DNA from: an uncultured Bacilli bacterium
Lineage (GTDB): Bacteria > Bacillota_I > Bacilli_A > RF39 > UBA660
Reading direction: 5' to 3'
Assembly (NCBI GenBank): GCA_944371905.1
Contig: CALVYA010000011.1
Location: 1-38,626, forward strand
DNA: 38,626 nucleotides
Numbering within the stretch: position 1 is the first letter of the stretch; each line of letters begins with the position of its first letter. Below, piece after piece: positions 24,969 to 33,314 of the stretch. The notes under the pieces are model-generated. The model ran no database searches. It was not told the origin of the DNA and saw nothing but the letters and a program-made list of their open reading frames with translations. Both the position numbers and the translations under genes were made by a program.

Positions 24969-25001
24969 TTTTGACTTTTTTCCTTATTTTTGAACACAAA
25001 A

Positions 25002-25026
25002 AAAGATTTTCTTAATAAAAATCTTT
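25002..25026 (-). terminator. Terminator of the rodZ-pgsA operon
   Basis: AAAGATTTT/AAAATCTTT stem with a 7-base loop, followed on the minus strand by TTTTTTG and overlapping the pgsA stop. Confidence 0.7.
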
Positions 25027-25630
25027 AATTTTTTTCTTCTTTTTTATCCAAAATTAATTTTTTATTCATATTATAATATTCAATCATAGAAATAATAGAC
25101 ATAATAGTTGCAAAATACAACAAGAAATCTGCAACTCTAATATTAATTAATTCAAATGGTAAATTATAAAAGAAAGTAAGTGCTGTTCCTACCATTAATG
25201 AAGCTGTTTTTAATTTACCTGAACCAATTGCCGCTACTACTTTACCACGACTAGCAGCTTCCATTTTAATTGCATTTACAATGATATCTCTTAACACAAT
25301 AACAACTGGAATAATGGCATTAATAAATCCATTAGCAGCTAAAATAATTAATACTGAATTTACTAATACTTTATCTGCTATCGCATCTAGCATTTTACCA
25401 GTATTCGTAATAAGACCATATTTTCTTGCTATATATCCATCTAAAAAATCTGTAAAACTAGCAATGATAAACAATCCTCCAGCAATTAAATATCTAGAAT
25501 CTACCAAAATATCGCTGATATAAAACTGTGGAAAATTAATATTTACTGCATAAAATGGAAATAACATAATTATAATAATTAAAATTGACATAACAATTCT
25601 TGAAATTGTTAATTTAGTAGGTATATTCAT
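25025..25630 (-). CDS. pgsA: CDP-diacylglycerol-glycerol-3-phosphate 3-phosphatidyltransferase
   Basis: PgsA makes phosphatidylglycerol phosphate, the committed step to phosphatidylglycerol, in the membrane. The CDP-alcohol phosphotransferase signature DGx2ARx8Gx3Dx3D is complete: DGYIARKYGLITNTGKMLD followed by AIAD. Four to five membrane helices cover the rest. I start at ATG 25630 (RBS GGAGGAG), which overlaps the end of the rodZ-like gene by 17 bases; the product begins MNIPTKLTISRI as in the family. The rodZ-pgsA-recA order is conserved with B. subtilis. Confidence 0.93.
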   Translation of the reverse strand: MNIPTKLTISRIVMSILIIIIMLFPFYAVNINFPQFYISDILVDSRYLIAGGLFIIASFTDFLDGYIARKYGLITNTGKMLDAIADKVLVNSVLIILAANGFINAIIPVVIVLRDIIVNAIKMEAASRGKVVAAIGSGKLKTASLMVGTALTFFYNLPFELINIRVADFLLYFATIMSIISMIEYYNMNKKLILDKKEEKN

Positions 25631-26105
25631 ACTTAACTCCTCCACTACTTAATTCTTGATTAATAATTGGTTCTTTAGGTTCTAATAATTTCATTAAGAT
25701 CAATAATAAGATAATAACAATTGCTGCTGCTCCTACAAAGATGAATAAACCTTTAACATTAAACTTTTTCTTTCTTATTTTAGTATAAGGAGAATGAATC
25801 GTTTTTTTTGCTTCTTCATTAGCTTTCTTTTCGGCCTCTAAAATATCTGATAAAGAAATCTTAGAAGTATGTTCAAACATAAAATCATTAAATTCATCCG
25901 CTACTTTTTCTGGATCTAATCCTAAATATTTAGCATAAGCTTTTATTTTAGTTTTTAAACTAAGAACATCTTTAAATGCTCTTATGTTACCTTCTTCAAT
26001 GTTCTCTAAGTCATCTTTTGAAATATCTAAATCTTCAGATGCTTCCTCTAATCCTACACTATTAGATTCTCTTTGTTCTTTTAAATATTCTCCTAAATCT
26101 TTCAA
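25614..26105 (-). CDS. rodZ: Short RodZ-like protein (HTH plus one membrane helix)
   Basis: RodZ links the MreB cytoskeleton to the membrane during wall elongation. The N-terminal HTH_25 domain (about 1-75) is clear: LGEYLKEQRESNSVGLEEASEDLDISKDDLENIEEGN and KIKAYAKYLGLDPEKV. A basic stretch (KIRKKKFNVK) precedes one membrane helix (about 119-141), and only about 20 residues lie outside. The usual extracytoplasmic beta domain is absent, so at 163 aa it is about half of the B. subtilis YmfM/RodZ length. The position upstream of pgsA supports the assignment. mreB is not in the window, so the cytoskeletal role is family knowledge. Confidence 0.82.
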   Translation of the reverse strand: MKDLGEYLKEQRESNSVGLEEASEDLDISKDDLENIEEGNIRAFKDVLSLKTKIKAYAKYLGLDPEKVADEFNDFMFEHTSKISLSDILEAEKKANEEAKKTIHSPYTKIRKKKFNVKGLFIFVGAAAIVIILLLILMKLLEPKEPIINQELSSGGVKYEYTY

Positions 26106-26131
26106 GATAACACCTCTTTAATAGAAAAAAT

Positions 26132-26487
26132 AGTACTTTATAAGCCATGTTCTGTTCCTATTTCTAGGCGACAAACATTTATCTACCATTACTGGTCCTT
26201 AATGGTCCTTAACTCCGTTTGATTCCTTCGTTAAAGCTCCCCTACCAAATTTGGGTTTCTCGCTCGTGGGGTTTACCGCGTTCCACTTCATCTATTTCTA
26301 GAATATTCGTCACTATGGCACTTTACAACTACTCTAATCATATCCATCGGACTTAGATTATTTCATCTCCGTTAGAATTTTCTACCTAAGGTTATTTTTT
26401 CCCTTAGCACGAACACTAAGAACATCTCAGTTCTTGCGAGCATGGACTTTCCTCTACATATTACTATATAGCGTTTGTCAAAGTACT
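26132..26487 (-). ncRNA. rnpB: RNase P RNA (bacterial type B)
   Basis: On the minus strand the RNA carries the universal signatures GAGGAAAGTCCATGCTCGCA near its 5' end and ACAGAACATGGCTTATA near its 3' end. The terminal segments AGTACTTT and AAAGTACT pair to close the molecule (P1). A run of T (ATTTTTT) follows the 3' end and serves as terminator. The length of about 356 nt fits the Bacillus-type (B) RNA. It removes 5' leaders from pre-tRNA. The 5' end begins right at the gpsB stop codon, so it may be co-transcribed with gpsB and processed; the gpsB-rnpB neighbourhood is as in B. subtilis. Confidence 0.96.
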
Positions 26488-26815
26488 ATTCTTCTTCTTT
26501 TCCATATACTATTTTTTCAAGTTGCGATAATCTCCTAATGACATCAACATTTGTTACTTCTTTATTATCACCACTCTTAGCAATCTCAATACTCATCTTT
26601 AAATTACGAATTTCTTGTTTTAATTTCATAATTTCCTCAAGTAAGGATTCTTTTTCTTTTTCACTATCTTTTAAAAGTTCAATGAATTGTTCATAATCTC
26701 CAATCACAACGTCTAGAAATTGATCTACTTCTTTTAGCCTATACCCTCTAGTATCTATTTTAAATTCTTTTTCTAGTATATCCTGTGGAGTTAAGGTTAT
26801 CTTATTTTGATACAT
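26486..26815 (-). CDS. gpsB: GpsB, DivIVA-domain cell-cycle protein
   Basis: GpsB shuttles between septum and side wall and coordinates penicillin-binding proteins. The product begins MYQNKITLTPQDILEKEFKIDTRGYRLKEVDQFLD, the DivIVA membrane-binding domain with the RGY(R/K) turn. A coiled coil (about 45-80) follows, then a short C-terminal trimerisation helix, NVDVIRRLSQLEKIVYG. The 109-aa length is standard. I start at ATG 26815; a GTG four codons upstream is also possible. It directly precedes rnpB, and PBP1a, a known GpsB partner in Bacillus, is encoded about 1 kb away on the other strand. Confidence 0.93.
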   Translation of the reverse strand: MYQNKITLTPQDILEKEFKIDTRGYRLKEVDQFLDVVIGDYEQFIELLKDSEKEKESLLEEIMKLKQEIRNLKMSIEIAKSGDNKEVTNVDVIRRLSQLEKIVYGKEEE

Positions 26816-26841
26816 AAATTTCACCAATCCCTTACTTTTAT

Positions 26842-26870
26842 ATTATCACAAAATTTACTTATTTTGTCAA
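26842..26870 (-). promoter_or_regulatory. Promoter of gpsB (and probably rnpB)
   Basis: On the minus strand -35 TTGACA (26865-26870) and extended -10 TGTGATAAT (hexamer 26842-26847) with 17 bp spacing. The spacer contains the inverted repeat ACAAAAT (26848-26854) and ATTTTGT (26861-26867). Confidence 0.65.
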
Positions 26871-26880
26871 CCAATACTCT

Positions 26881-26988
26881 TTATTTCTTATATCCTCGTT
26901 TCGTTATTCTATTTCGATAAATCAATCTAGAAATCATTATATTTTCACTAATCCTATTCATAACATCTATTACATTTTCTCTTATCAT
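26881..26988 (-). CDS. Possible 35-aa basic peptide
   Basis: ATG at 26988 follows GGGAGGAATT, a good RBS, and the frame runs 35 codons to TAA. The product (MIRENVIDVMNRISENIMI, then RLIYRNRITKRGYKK) has an amphipathic first half and a C-terminal half with eight Arg/Lys. It lies between gpsB and the divergent recU. There is no homology I can name. The RBS and clean frame support it; size and lack of paralogue keep confidence low. Confidence 0.35.
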   Translation of the reverse strand: MIRENVIDVMNRISENIMISRLIYRNRITKRGYKK

Positions 26989-27025
26989 AATTCCTCCCAA
27001 ACAAATCATATAATACTTTATTTAC

Positions 27026-27047
27026 TTTTGTCTTAAATTCGACAAAA
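27026..27047. promoter_or_regulatory. Inverted repeat in the gpsB-recU intergenic region
   Basis: TTTTGTC and GACAAAA, 7-bp arms around an 8-bp centre, lie between divergent genes, 96 bp upstream of recU. It could be a protein-binding site. A TATAAT -10 for recU is at 27121-27126. Confidence 0.35.
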
Positions 27048-27143
27048 CTAGATAAAAAAAGATATTTTTTAACTCTTTTATAAAATAATAAAAAATATAG
27101 AAAAAAATAGGAATTTATAGTATAATTTAATATAGGTGGTTTT

Positions 27144-27719
27144 ATGAAATACCCTAGTGGAATAAAATTAAATACAACAAAGAATATCACTTATGATAAT
27201 AGGGGTATGAATTTAGAAGAAGATATCAATATTACTAATAGATATTATATTGATAACAATATTGCTTTTATCTATAAAAAACCTACTCCCATTCAAATAA
27301 CTAAAGTAGAGTTTTCTAAAAATAATGCTATTATTAAAGAAGCTTATTTTAAAGAACCATCTACTACTGATTATAATGGATTATATCAAGGTAAATATAT
27401 AGATTTTGAAGCCAAAGAAACTGAATCCAAAACATCTTTCCCCTTAAAAAATATTCATAAACACCAAATTAATCATATAAAAAATATTGTTAATAATAAT
27501 GGTATAGCATTTGTTATTGTTAGATTTAATAAATTAAATAAAACTTTTCTATTATTAGGAAAAGATTTAATTCATTTTATAACTCATAATGATAGAAAAT
27601 CTATTCCATTAGATTTTTTTAACAAAAATGCATATTTAATTGAAGAAAAATATTCACCCAGAATCGATTATTTAAAAATAATTGATCTATTATATGGAGG
27701 TAAAAATGAAAACAAATAA
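27144..27719 (+). CDS. recU: RecU Holliday-junction resolvase
   Basis: RecU cleaves Holliday junctions in recombination and chromosome segregation. The family signatures are present: the opening KYPSGIKLN, NRGMNLEEDIN near residues 26-36, KKPTPIQI, and the nuclease core TTDYNGLYQGKYIDFEAKET (D and E/K metal-binding residues) near 77-96, followed by FPLKNIHKHQINHI. The length of 191 aa is near the usual 200. RBS is TAGGTGG. The 3' end overlaps the start of the PBP1a gene, the same recU-ponA pairing as in B. subtilis. Confidence 0.95.
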   Translation: MKYPSGIKLNTTKNITYDNRGMNLEEDINITNRYYIDNNIAFIYKKPTPIQITKVEFSKNNAIIKEAYFKEPSTTDYNGLYQGKYIDFEAKETESKTSFPLKNIHKHQINHIKNIVNNNGIAFVIVRFNKLNKTFLLLGKDLIHFITHNDRKSIPLDFFNKNAYLIEEKYSPRIDYLKIIDLLYGGKNENK

Positions 27720-30546
27720 AAATAATAAGTCGGGAATAAAATATACCAATAAAAAAACTCGTTCCAAAACTACAAAAAGTAGTAAATCCTTTGATATAAA
27801 TAAATTTGATAAAAATAGTATTATTTATATAATTATTGGTTTAATTTTACTTATTCTATTACTAAAATTTATTGGTGTCGTATTTACAATTATTATGATT
27901 GTAGGTATTATCTTAATTTTATTCCTATCTAATTTATTTAAAAAATTACGTCATAAGAAGAAAACTAGATTACTAGTAAACATTTTATTAATTATTTTCC
28001 TAATTTTATGTATTACTGGATGTGTTCTTGCTGGAGTATTCTTCTTCTATGTAGTAAGTAAAGCACCCGATTTTGACGTAACAAAACTAGAACGTTCTGA
28101 ATCTACTATTATGTATGATATGAACAATAAAGTATTTAGTGAATTGGGAACTGAAAAAAGAGAAGAAATTAGTTATGATGAATTAAGTCAATCCTTTATT
28201 GATGCTTTAATTGCAACAGAAGATTCAAGATTTTTTCAACACAATGGTTTTGATGCTGCTAGATTCTTAAAAGCATCTTTGGGTCAAGTCGCAGGAAACA
28301 GTAATGCTGGTGGTGCTTCTACACTTTCTATGCAAGTAGTAAAGAACAGTTTCACTGATGCAAAATTAGATTCCGGATTTGAAGGAATTGTTCGTAAATT
28401 TACAGATATTTATCTTGCCGTATTTAAATTAGAAAAAAATTACAGTAAACAAGAAATAATAGAATTTTATGTTAATATTCACTATATGGGTTCTGGTGCT
28501 TATGGTGTGGAACAAGCTGCTCAAACCTACTTTGGTAAATCAGCTAGCCAATTGAATCTTTCTGAGTCTGCCTTACTTGCTGGATTATTTCAATCACCAA
28601 ATGCTTACGATCCATTTAAAAATCCTGAGAAAGCTACAGAAAGAAGGAAAACAGTTCTTAACTTAATGGTAACTCATGGTTATATTACTCCTGAAGAAAG
28701 AGATATGGCTAATTCTATTCCTGTTTCTAGTCTATTAATTGCTAACCAAGGAAATAGCAATGCTTATCAATCATACATCGATCAAGTAGTAGATGAGATT
28801 CAAGACAGATACGGTGTTAATCCATACAATACACCTATGTTAATTTATACTAACATGGATACTACGAAACAAGCTGGTATGGATGCGATATTTAATGGAA
28901 CCTCTTATTCTTGGGTTGATAATGTTGTGCAAGCAGGTGTAGCAGTCATCGATGTTGATACTGGTAAAATTGTAGCGATTGGTAATGGGCGAAATAAAAG
29001 CGATGCTCTTACCTTAAACTATGCTAGTGGAATTAAAAGGCAAATAGGATCTACAGCTAAACCATTATTTGACTATGCTCCAGGTATGGAATATAATAAC
29101 TGGTCTACTTATACCATGTTTGAAGATAAAGAATATTATTATTCTTCTGGTCAACCAATAAGAAATTCTGATCGTACTTATATGGGATGGATGACTTTAA
29201 GACGTGCTTTAGCATTATCAAGAAACGTACCTGCTCTACAAGCTTTTCAACAAGTAGATAATAAAAAAATAACAGAATTTGTTACTAAATTAGGAATTAC
29301 TCCAGAAATAGATAAATATGGAAATATTCATGAAGCTCACTCTATTGGTGCTTTCACTGGTTCAAATGCTTTAGAAATGGCTGCTGCTTATGCTGCATTC
29401 GCTAATGGTGGAACATACTATGAACCTTATACAGTAAGTAAAGTTGTATTTAGAAATACTGGGGAAGAAGATGAATATAAACCAGAAGCTGTAGAAGCAA
29501 TGAGTGATTCAACTGCTTTTATGATTACAGAATGTTTAAAAACAGCTGTGACTTCTGGTTTAAGTAGTGGAGCTAGAATCGAAGGTGTAAATGTTGCTGC
29601 TAAAACAGGTACTACTAACTATCCAGAAGATTTAATCAATGACAAAGGATTACCTAATAATATAGTAAGTGATGCTTGGATTGTAGGATATGACCCTGAA
29701 TATTCTATCGGTGTATGGTATGGATATCCAGAATTAGATGCAACATATAATTTACCACAATTAGAGGCTGTTAATGAAAGAGCACGCTTATTTAAAGCTG
29801 TAGGTAATATCGTGTTTAATAAAAACTATCAAAATTTTAAAGTTCCTAGTAGTGTTGTTTATTCTGCAGTAGAACTTGGATCTAATCCAGCTGCATTGCC
29901 TAGTGATGATACACCTCAAGATATGATTACCTATGAATACTTTAAAGCTGGTACAGAACCAACAGAAGTTTCTACTAAGTACTCAAAATTAAAAAATGTT
30001 ACTAATTTATCTGTAACTTATGACCCTACTACTTTAACAGTAAATATGACTTGGTCTAAGGCTAATAAAACAAATGCAAAAGAGGAATATGGTAACTTCG
30101 GATACAAAATATATAAAGATGGCAGTTATTTAGGATTTACAGAAGATAATTATTTCATTATTTCTGATGAAGACGATCCATTTGGAACTTATAAAGTAGT
30201 AACTTCCTTTGAAGATTATAGTGGAATGGATAGTAGTGGTGCTACTTTCACTTTAGATGAAGGCGCCGCCTATACCGCTGAATTTTTAGTACCAAATGCT
30301 AGAACTTATCAAATAGGAAGTGATATTGATAGTTGGGATAAAAATCCTTCCTCTAGCGATGTTAGATTATATAAGAATGGAGAACCTTTAAATGACTTTA
30401 GAGCTATAATTTCAATAAAAAATTCCAACGGTGATACCGTAGGAAATATTACTACAAATAACAAAGAAGTCTATACTATTACTTATAGAATCACTTATGA
30501 AAATGATGATGTGGTAACGATTTCTCGAAAAGTAACGATAGAATAA
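27706..30546 (+). CDS. ponA: Class A penicillin-binding protein 1a (glycosyltransferase-transpeptidase)
   Basis: It polymerises and cross-links peptidoglycan. A basic cytoplasmic head (1-36) leads to three hydrophobic stretches (about 38-55, 57-76, 90-117), more than the single usual anchor. The GT51 domain (about 130-310) has catalytic E172 in TEDSRFFQHNGFD, GGASTLSMQ and KFTDIYLAVFKLEKNYSKQEIIEFYVN. The transpeptidase has SxxK S449-TAK452, SxN S505-R-N507 and K633-TG635. A C-terminal fibronectin/Ig-like extension (about 770-946) ends without a tail. I start at 27706 (RBS GGAGG), overlapping recU by 14 bases. A terminator follows. Confidence 0.95.
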   Translation: MKTNKNNKSGIKYTNKKTRSKTTKSSKSFDINKFDKNSIIYIIIGLILLILLLKFIGVVFTIIMIVGIILILFLSNLFKKLRHKKKTRLLVNILLIIFLILCITGCVLAGVFFFYVVSKAPDFDVTKLERSESTIMYDMNNKVFSELGTEKREEISYDELSQSFIDALIATEDSRFFQHNGFDAARFLKASLGQVAGNSNAGGASTLSMQVVKNSFTDAKLDSGFEGIVRKFTDIYLAVFKLEKNYSKQEIIEFYVNIHYMGSGAYGVEQAAQTYFGKSASQLNLSESALLAGLFQSPNAYDPFKNPEKATERRKTVLNLMVTHGYITPEERDMANSIPVSSLLIANQGNSNAYQSYIDQVVDEIQDRYGVNPYNTPMLIYTNMDTTKQAGMDAIFNGTSYSWVDNVVQAGVAVIDVDTGKIVAIGNGRNKSDALTLNYASGIKRQIGSTAKPLFDYAPGMEYNNWSTYTMFEDKEYYYSSGQPIRNSDRTYMGWMTLRRALALSRNVPALQAFQQVDNKKITEFVTKLGITPEIDKYGNIHEAHSIGAFTGSNALEMAAAYAAFANGGTYYEPYTVSKVVFRNTGEEDEYKPEAVEAMSDSTAFMITECLKTAVTSGLSSGARIEGVNVAAKTGTTNYPEDLINDKGLPNNIVSDAWIVGYDPEYSIGVWYGYPELDATYNLPQLEAVNERARLFKAVGNIVFNKNYQNFKVPSSVVYSAVELGSNPAALPSDDTPQDMITYEYFKAGTEPTEVSTKYSKLKNVTNLSVTYDPTTLTVNMTWSKANKTNAKEEYGNFGYKIYKDGSYLGFTEDNYFIISDEDDPFGTYKVVTSFEDYSGMDSSGATFTLDEGAAYTAEFLVPNARTYQIGSDIDSWDKNPSSSDVRLYKNGEPLNDFRAIISIKNSNGDTVGNITTNNKEVYTITYRITYENDDVVTISRKVTIE

Positions 30547-30567
30547 TATTCTCTATCGTTCTTTTTT
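30534..30567 (+). terminator. Terminator of ponA
   Basis: The stem AACGATAGA/TCTATCGTT around a 9-base loop contains the ponA stop and is followed by CTTTTTT. Confidence 0.8.
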
Positions 30568-31330
30568 ACATAAAAAAGTGACATATCATCATAAAGGTAG
30601 CACCTATTATAAAATATTTGGTAGTTCTTGGTATATTATGATATTTTAATGACGCTGGAATTAATTCATAAACGGCGATTGATATCATAATTCCTGCTAT
30701 AATAGCAAATAAAATACTCATCACAAAAGTATTCATATATGGTGCTAAAAATAAATAGGCAATAATCGCACCAATAGGTTCTGATATTCCTGATACAAGT
30801 GTAAATAATAATGATTTTATTTTACTTTTAGTACTATAATAAATAGGAACAGAGATACTAATACCTTCAGGAATATTATGTAGTGTTATTGCTAATGCTA
30901 AAGACAATCCTAATTGAATATCTTTAGTAGAAGTCATAAATGTAGCAATTCCTTCTGGCACATTATGCAAAATAATAGCTATCATTGAAATAATACCTAC
31001 TTTAAATAAACCTTTATCATTTATTTTATTAGAAGAATTAATATCAGGAATATATTTGTTAATAAGCATAGATATTGCTATTCCTAAAATAATAAAAATT
31101 AAAGCTAATAAAATAGCTGGAATCAAATAATAAATATTTAAAAATCCACTAATAGAACTAGGAATCAAATCGGTAAAACTAATCGTCAGCATAACTCCTG
31201 CCGCAAAAGATAAAGAGGCACATACTATTTTTTCACTATTTTTAGCTTTAAAAAAGATTAAAACTGCCCCTAACATAGTTGATAATCCCGCTATTGATGT
31301 AATCAAAAAGCTATATTCAATATTACTCAT
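30566..31330 (-). CDS. ZIP-family divalent metal transporter
   Basis: ZIP proteins bring zinc, iron or manganese into the cytoplasm. The 254-aa protein has about eight membrane helices and the two metal-site motifs of the family: HNVPEGIATF in helix 4 and HNIPEGISISVPIY in helix 5. An early AAGVMLTISFTDLIPSSI segment is also typical. It is ZupT-like in length and motifs; the short loop between helices 3 and 4 (NKYIPDINSSNKINDKG) lacks the His-rich stretch found in some relatives. Single gene, convergent to ponA. The preferred metal cannot be read from this. Confidence 0.9.
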   Translation of the reverse strand: MSNIEYSFLITSIAGLSTMLGAVLIFFKAKNSEKIVCASLSFAAGVMLTISFTDLIPSSISGFLNIYYLIPAILLALIFIILGIAISMLINKYIPDINSSNKINDKGLFKVGIISMIAIILHNVPEGIATFMTSTKDIQLGLSLALAITLHNIPEGISISVPIYYSTKSKIKSLLFTLVSGISEPIGAIIAYLFLAPYMNTFVMSILFAIIAGIMISIAVYELIPASLKYHNIPRTTKYFIIGATFMMICHFFM

Positions 31331-31375
31331 ATATATTCACCCATTTAAATATATGAAGAAATATTATTTAAATAC

Positions 31376-31409
31376 AAAAAAGGATTGTTATCTTTTAAAC
31401 AATCCTTTT
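31376..31409 (-). terminator. Terminator of the Fem-type ligase gene
   Basis: The 12-bp stem AAAAGGATTGTT/AACAATCCTTTT, spanning the stop codon at 31388, is followed on the minus strand by TTTTTTG. Confidence 0.8.
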
Positions 31410-32638
31410 ATTTTTCTTAATAATTTATATAGTTTATTAAAAGAAGATACTTCTAGTTCAAATTCACCAATATATTCTATTACATTACCACCAAATCCTT
31501 TTTTAAATTCATAAACACCATAATATTTATTTTTAGGATCAAAGTCACCAGTAATACCATAAAAATTACAATATTTAAATCCTTCTTTATAAGCATCTTC
31601 AATATGTTTTTCATACATTTGATATTTAGGAGTAAAATCTTTATAATCCACTAAAACACCACTAGATAAAGTTAAATATTCATTTCCCGAACGAATTGAT
31701 AATAAACATCCAATATCTTTACCCTTAGGATTATTTTCTTTAAATTTTTCTGCCCTTTTTAATTCTTTTTCATACTTTTCAATCAAAGCATCTGACGTTT
31801 TTTTCTGATTTCGCAGTTTATTTCCTACATTATCTTTATCAAATTTTAAAGAAATTTCTTTATTTTTGACTTTTTCATCTTTCAATAATTGCTTTGTATG
31901 TTCTAAATACACATCAGGATTTAAATAAGCAATATATATCGTCATTAAATCTTTCATATTTTTATACATTTTTTTATAGTAATCTAAACTACGATAGAAA
32001 AAATCCTTCCTTTTAGCCGTAATTTCAAATATTTCTGTCATGACATTTAAATCATCAATATGTCCTACTCTTACTTGAAGACCCTTTTTATAAGTTGATT
32101 CAATATTTTTCCTAGTACTTTTAGAAAATTTACTTTTTTTAGTCTCATAATCTTCATCTAACTCTAATAAATAAGCCCATCTAGCTTGTCTAGTTTCTAA
32201 ATAAGTATTAAAACCAAAATGTTTAAAGCCTAACTTCTTCAAATTATTTACCGATAAATCATCTCCATCGCCTAAAATTTCCCCTTCACTACTACGTTTA
32301 CGATAAATAACATTAGGATCAATCGTTAAAGTAAATCCATGATATTTTCTCATATATTTTTTTAATTCTGTTACAAAAAAACTTAATAATGAAAAATCAT
32401 GATAATCTACAATTAATCCTCGTGGAGCATAAAACATGGATTTATTAAAAATCGTTTTTGATTCCAATAGTAAAGATGCTGCAACTATTTTTTTTTCTTT
32501 TTTTACACCCACAAAATGAATAATATCACCATAGTCTTTTTTTAAATGTCCTAATTCTACTGATTGCATAAAAGAAGACTGACTATTTGAATTATAGAAT
32601 TTTCTATATTCCTCTTCATTTAAAATAACAAACTCCAT
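31388..32638 (-). CDS. FemABX-type peptidoglycan branch aminoacyltransferase
   Basis: Fem/MurM enzymes use aminoacyl-tRNA to add amino acids to the stem peptide of lipid II. The protein opens with the GNAT-like start FVILNEEEYRKFYNSNSQSSFMQSVELGHLKKDYG, then GVKKEKKIVAASLLL and FYAPRGLIVDY. A second GNAT-like half carries CNFYGITGDFDPKNKYYGVYEFKKGFGGNVIEYIGEFEL, the family's C-terminal signature. The charged insertion at about 235-300 would form the two-helix arm of the family. Length of 416 aa fits FemA/FemX. It implies that this organism has interpeptide bridges or stem-peptide branches. Which amino acid is added is unknown. Confidence 0.9.
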   Translation of the reverse strand: MEFVILNEEEYRKFYNSNSQSSFMQSVELGHLKKDYGDIIHFVGVKKEKKIVAASLLLESKTIFNKSMFYAPRGLIVDYHDFSLLSFFVTELKKYMRKYHGFTLTIDPNVIYRKRSSEGEILGDGDDLSVNNLKKLGFKHFGFNTYLETRQARWAYLLELDEDYETKKSKFSKSTRKNIESTYKKGLQVRVGHIDDLNVMTEIFEITAKRKDFFYRSLDYYKKMYKNMKDLMTIYIAYLNPDVYLEHTKQLLKDEKVKNKEISLKFDKDNVGNKLRNQKKTSDALIEKYEKELKRAEKFKENNPKGKDIGCLLSIRSGNEYLTLSSGVLVDYKDFTPKYQMYEKHIEDAYKEGFKYCNFYGITGDFDPKNKYYGVYEFKKGFGGNVIEYIGEFELEVSSFNKLYKLLRKIKGLFKR

Positions 32639-32699
32639 ACGTATTCACCCCTATTGTAATATTTCTATTATTAATATTAACAAAAAATAAAAAAGAAAT

Positions 32700-33314
32700 C
32701 TATTTTTTAGCTTTACAAATATCTTGTAATTTACAATTAGCACAATTAGGAGCTATTGCTTTACAATGATATCTTCCGAACAATACTAATTGATGGTGAC
32801 GCTTTGACCAATTTTCTTTAGCAAATTTTTTCATTAATTTCTTTTCTATTACTGTAACATCATCATTTTCTTTGGCTAAACTAAGTCTTTTACTAACTCT
32901 TGCTACATGAGTATCCACAGCAATAGCAGGAACATCAAATAAATTGCTTAATACAACATTAGCAGTTTTTCTACCAACTCCCGGCATTTTTTCTAATGAA
33001 GTACGATCGTTAGGAACTTTACCATGATATTCCTTTAATAAAATATTAGCTATTTCTTTTACAAAAATAGCCTTTTTATGAAAAGTTCCAATCGGTTTAA
33101 TAATTTCTATAATGTCATTCAAATCAGCTTTATTTAACTCTTCTAAATTAGGATACTTATCAAATAAAATACTAGTTACACTATTTACTCTTTTATCAGT
33201 AGTTTGAGCACTTAATACTACTGCAATTAATAATTCATAATCTTTATTATAATTTAATTCGCATTTTGGATTAGGGAATAATTCATCTAAATATTTTTCT
33301 AACTTTTCTACCAC
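32700..33314 (-). CDS. nth: Endonuclease III (DNA glycosylase/AP lyase)
   Basis: Nth removes oxidised pyrimidines in base excision repair. The helix-hairpin-helix motif MPGVGRKTANVV contains catalytic K116, and the second catalytic residue D134 lies in VDTHVARVS. The [4Fe-4S] cluster ligands are C184, C191, C194 and C200 (C-x6-C-x2-C-x5-C). The 204-aa length is standard. The start is GTG, overlapping the stop of the DnaD gene by one base (TAGTG), so translation is coupled. dnaD-nth is a conserved Bacillota pair. The cluster makes it a client of the SUF system in this window. Confidence 0.95.
   Translation of the reverse strand: MVEKLEKYLDELFPNPKCELNYNKDYELLIAVVLSAQTTDKRVNSVTSILFDKYPNLEELNKADLNDIIEIIKPIGTFHKKAIFVKEIANILLKEYHGKVPNDRTSLEKMPGVGRKTANVVLSNLFDVPAIAVDTHVARVSKRLSLAKENDDVTVIEKKLMKKFAKENWSKRHHQLVLFGRYHCKAIAPNCANCKLQDICKAKK

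Noticed and set aside
26954-27190. 78-aa minus-strand ORF overlapping the recU start
   Set aside because: No RBS, overlaps the well-supported recU N-terminus and its composition is that of AT-rich noise (FFLYFLLFYKR).
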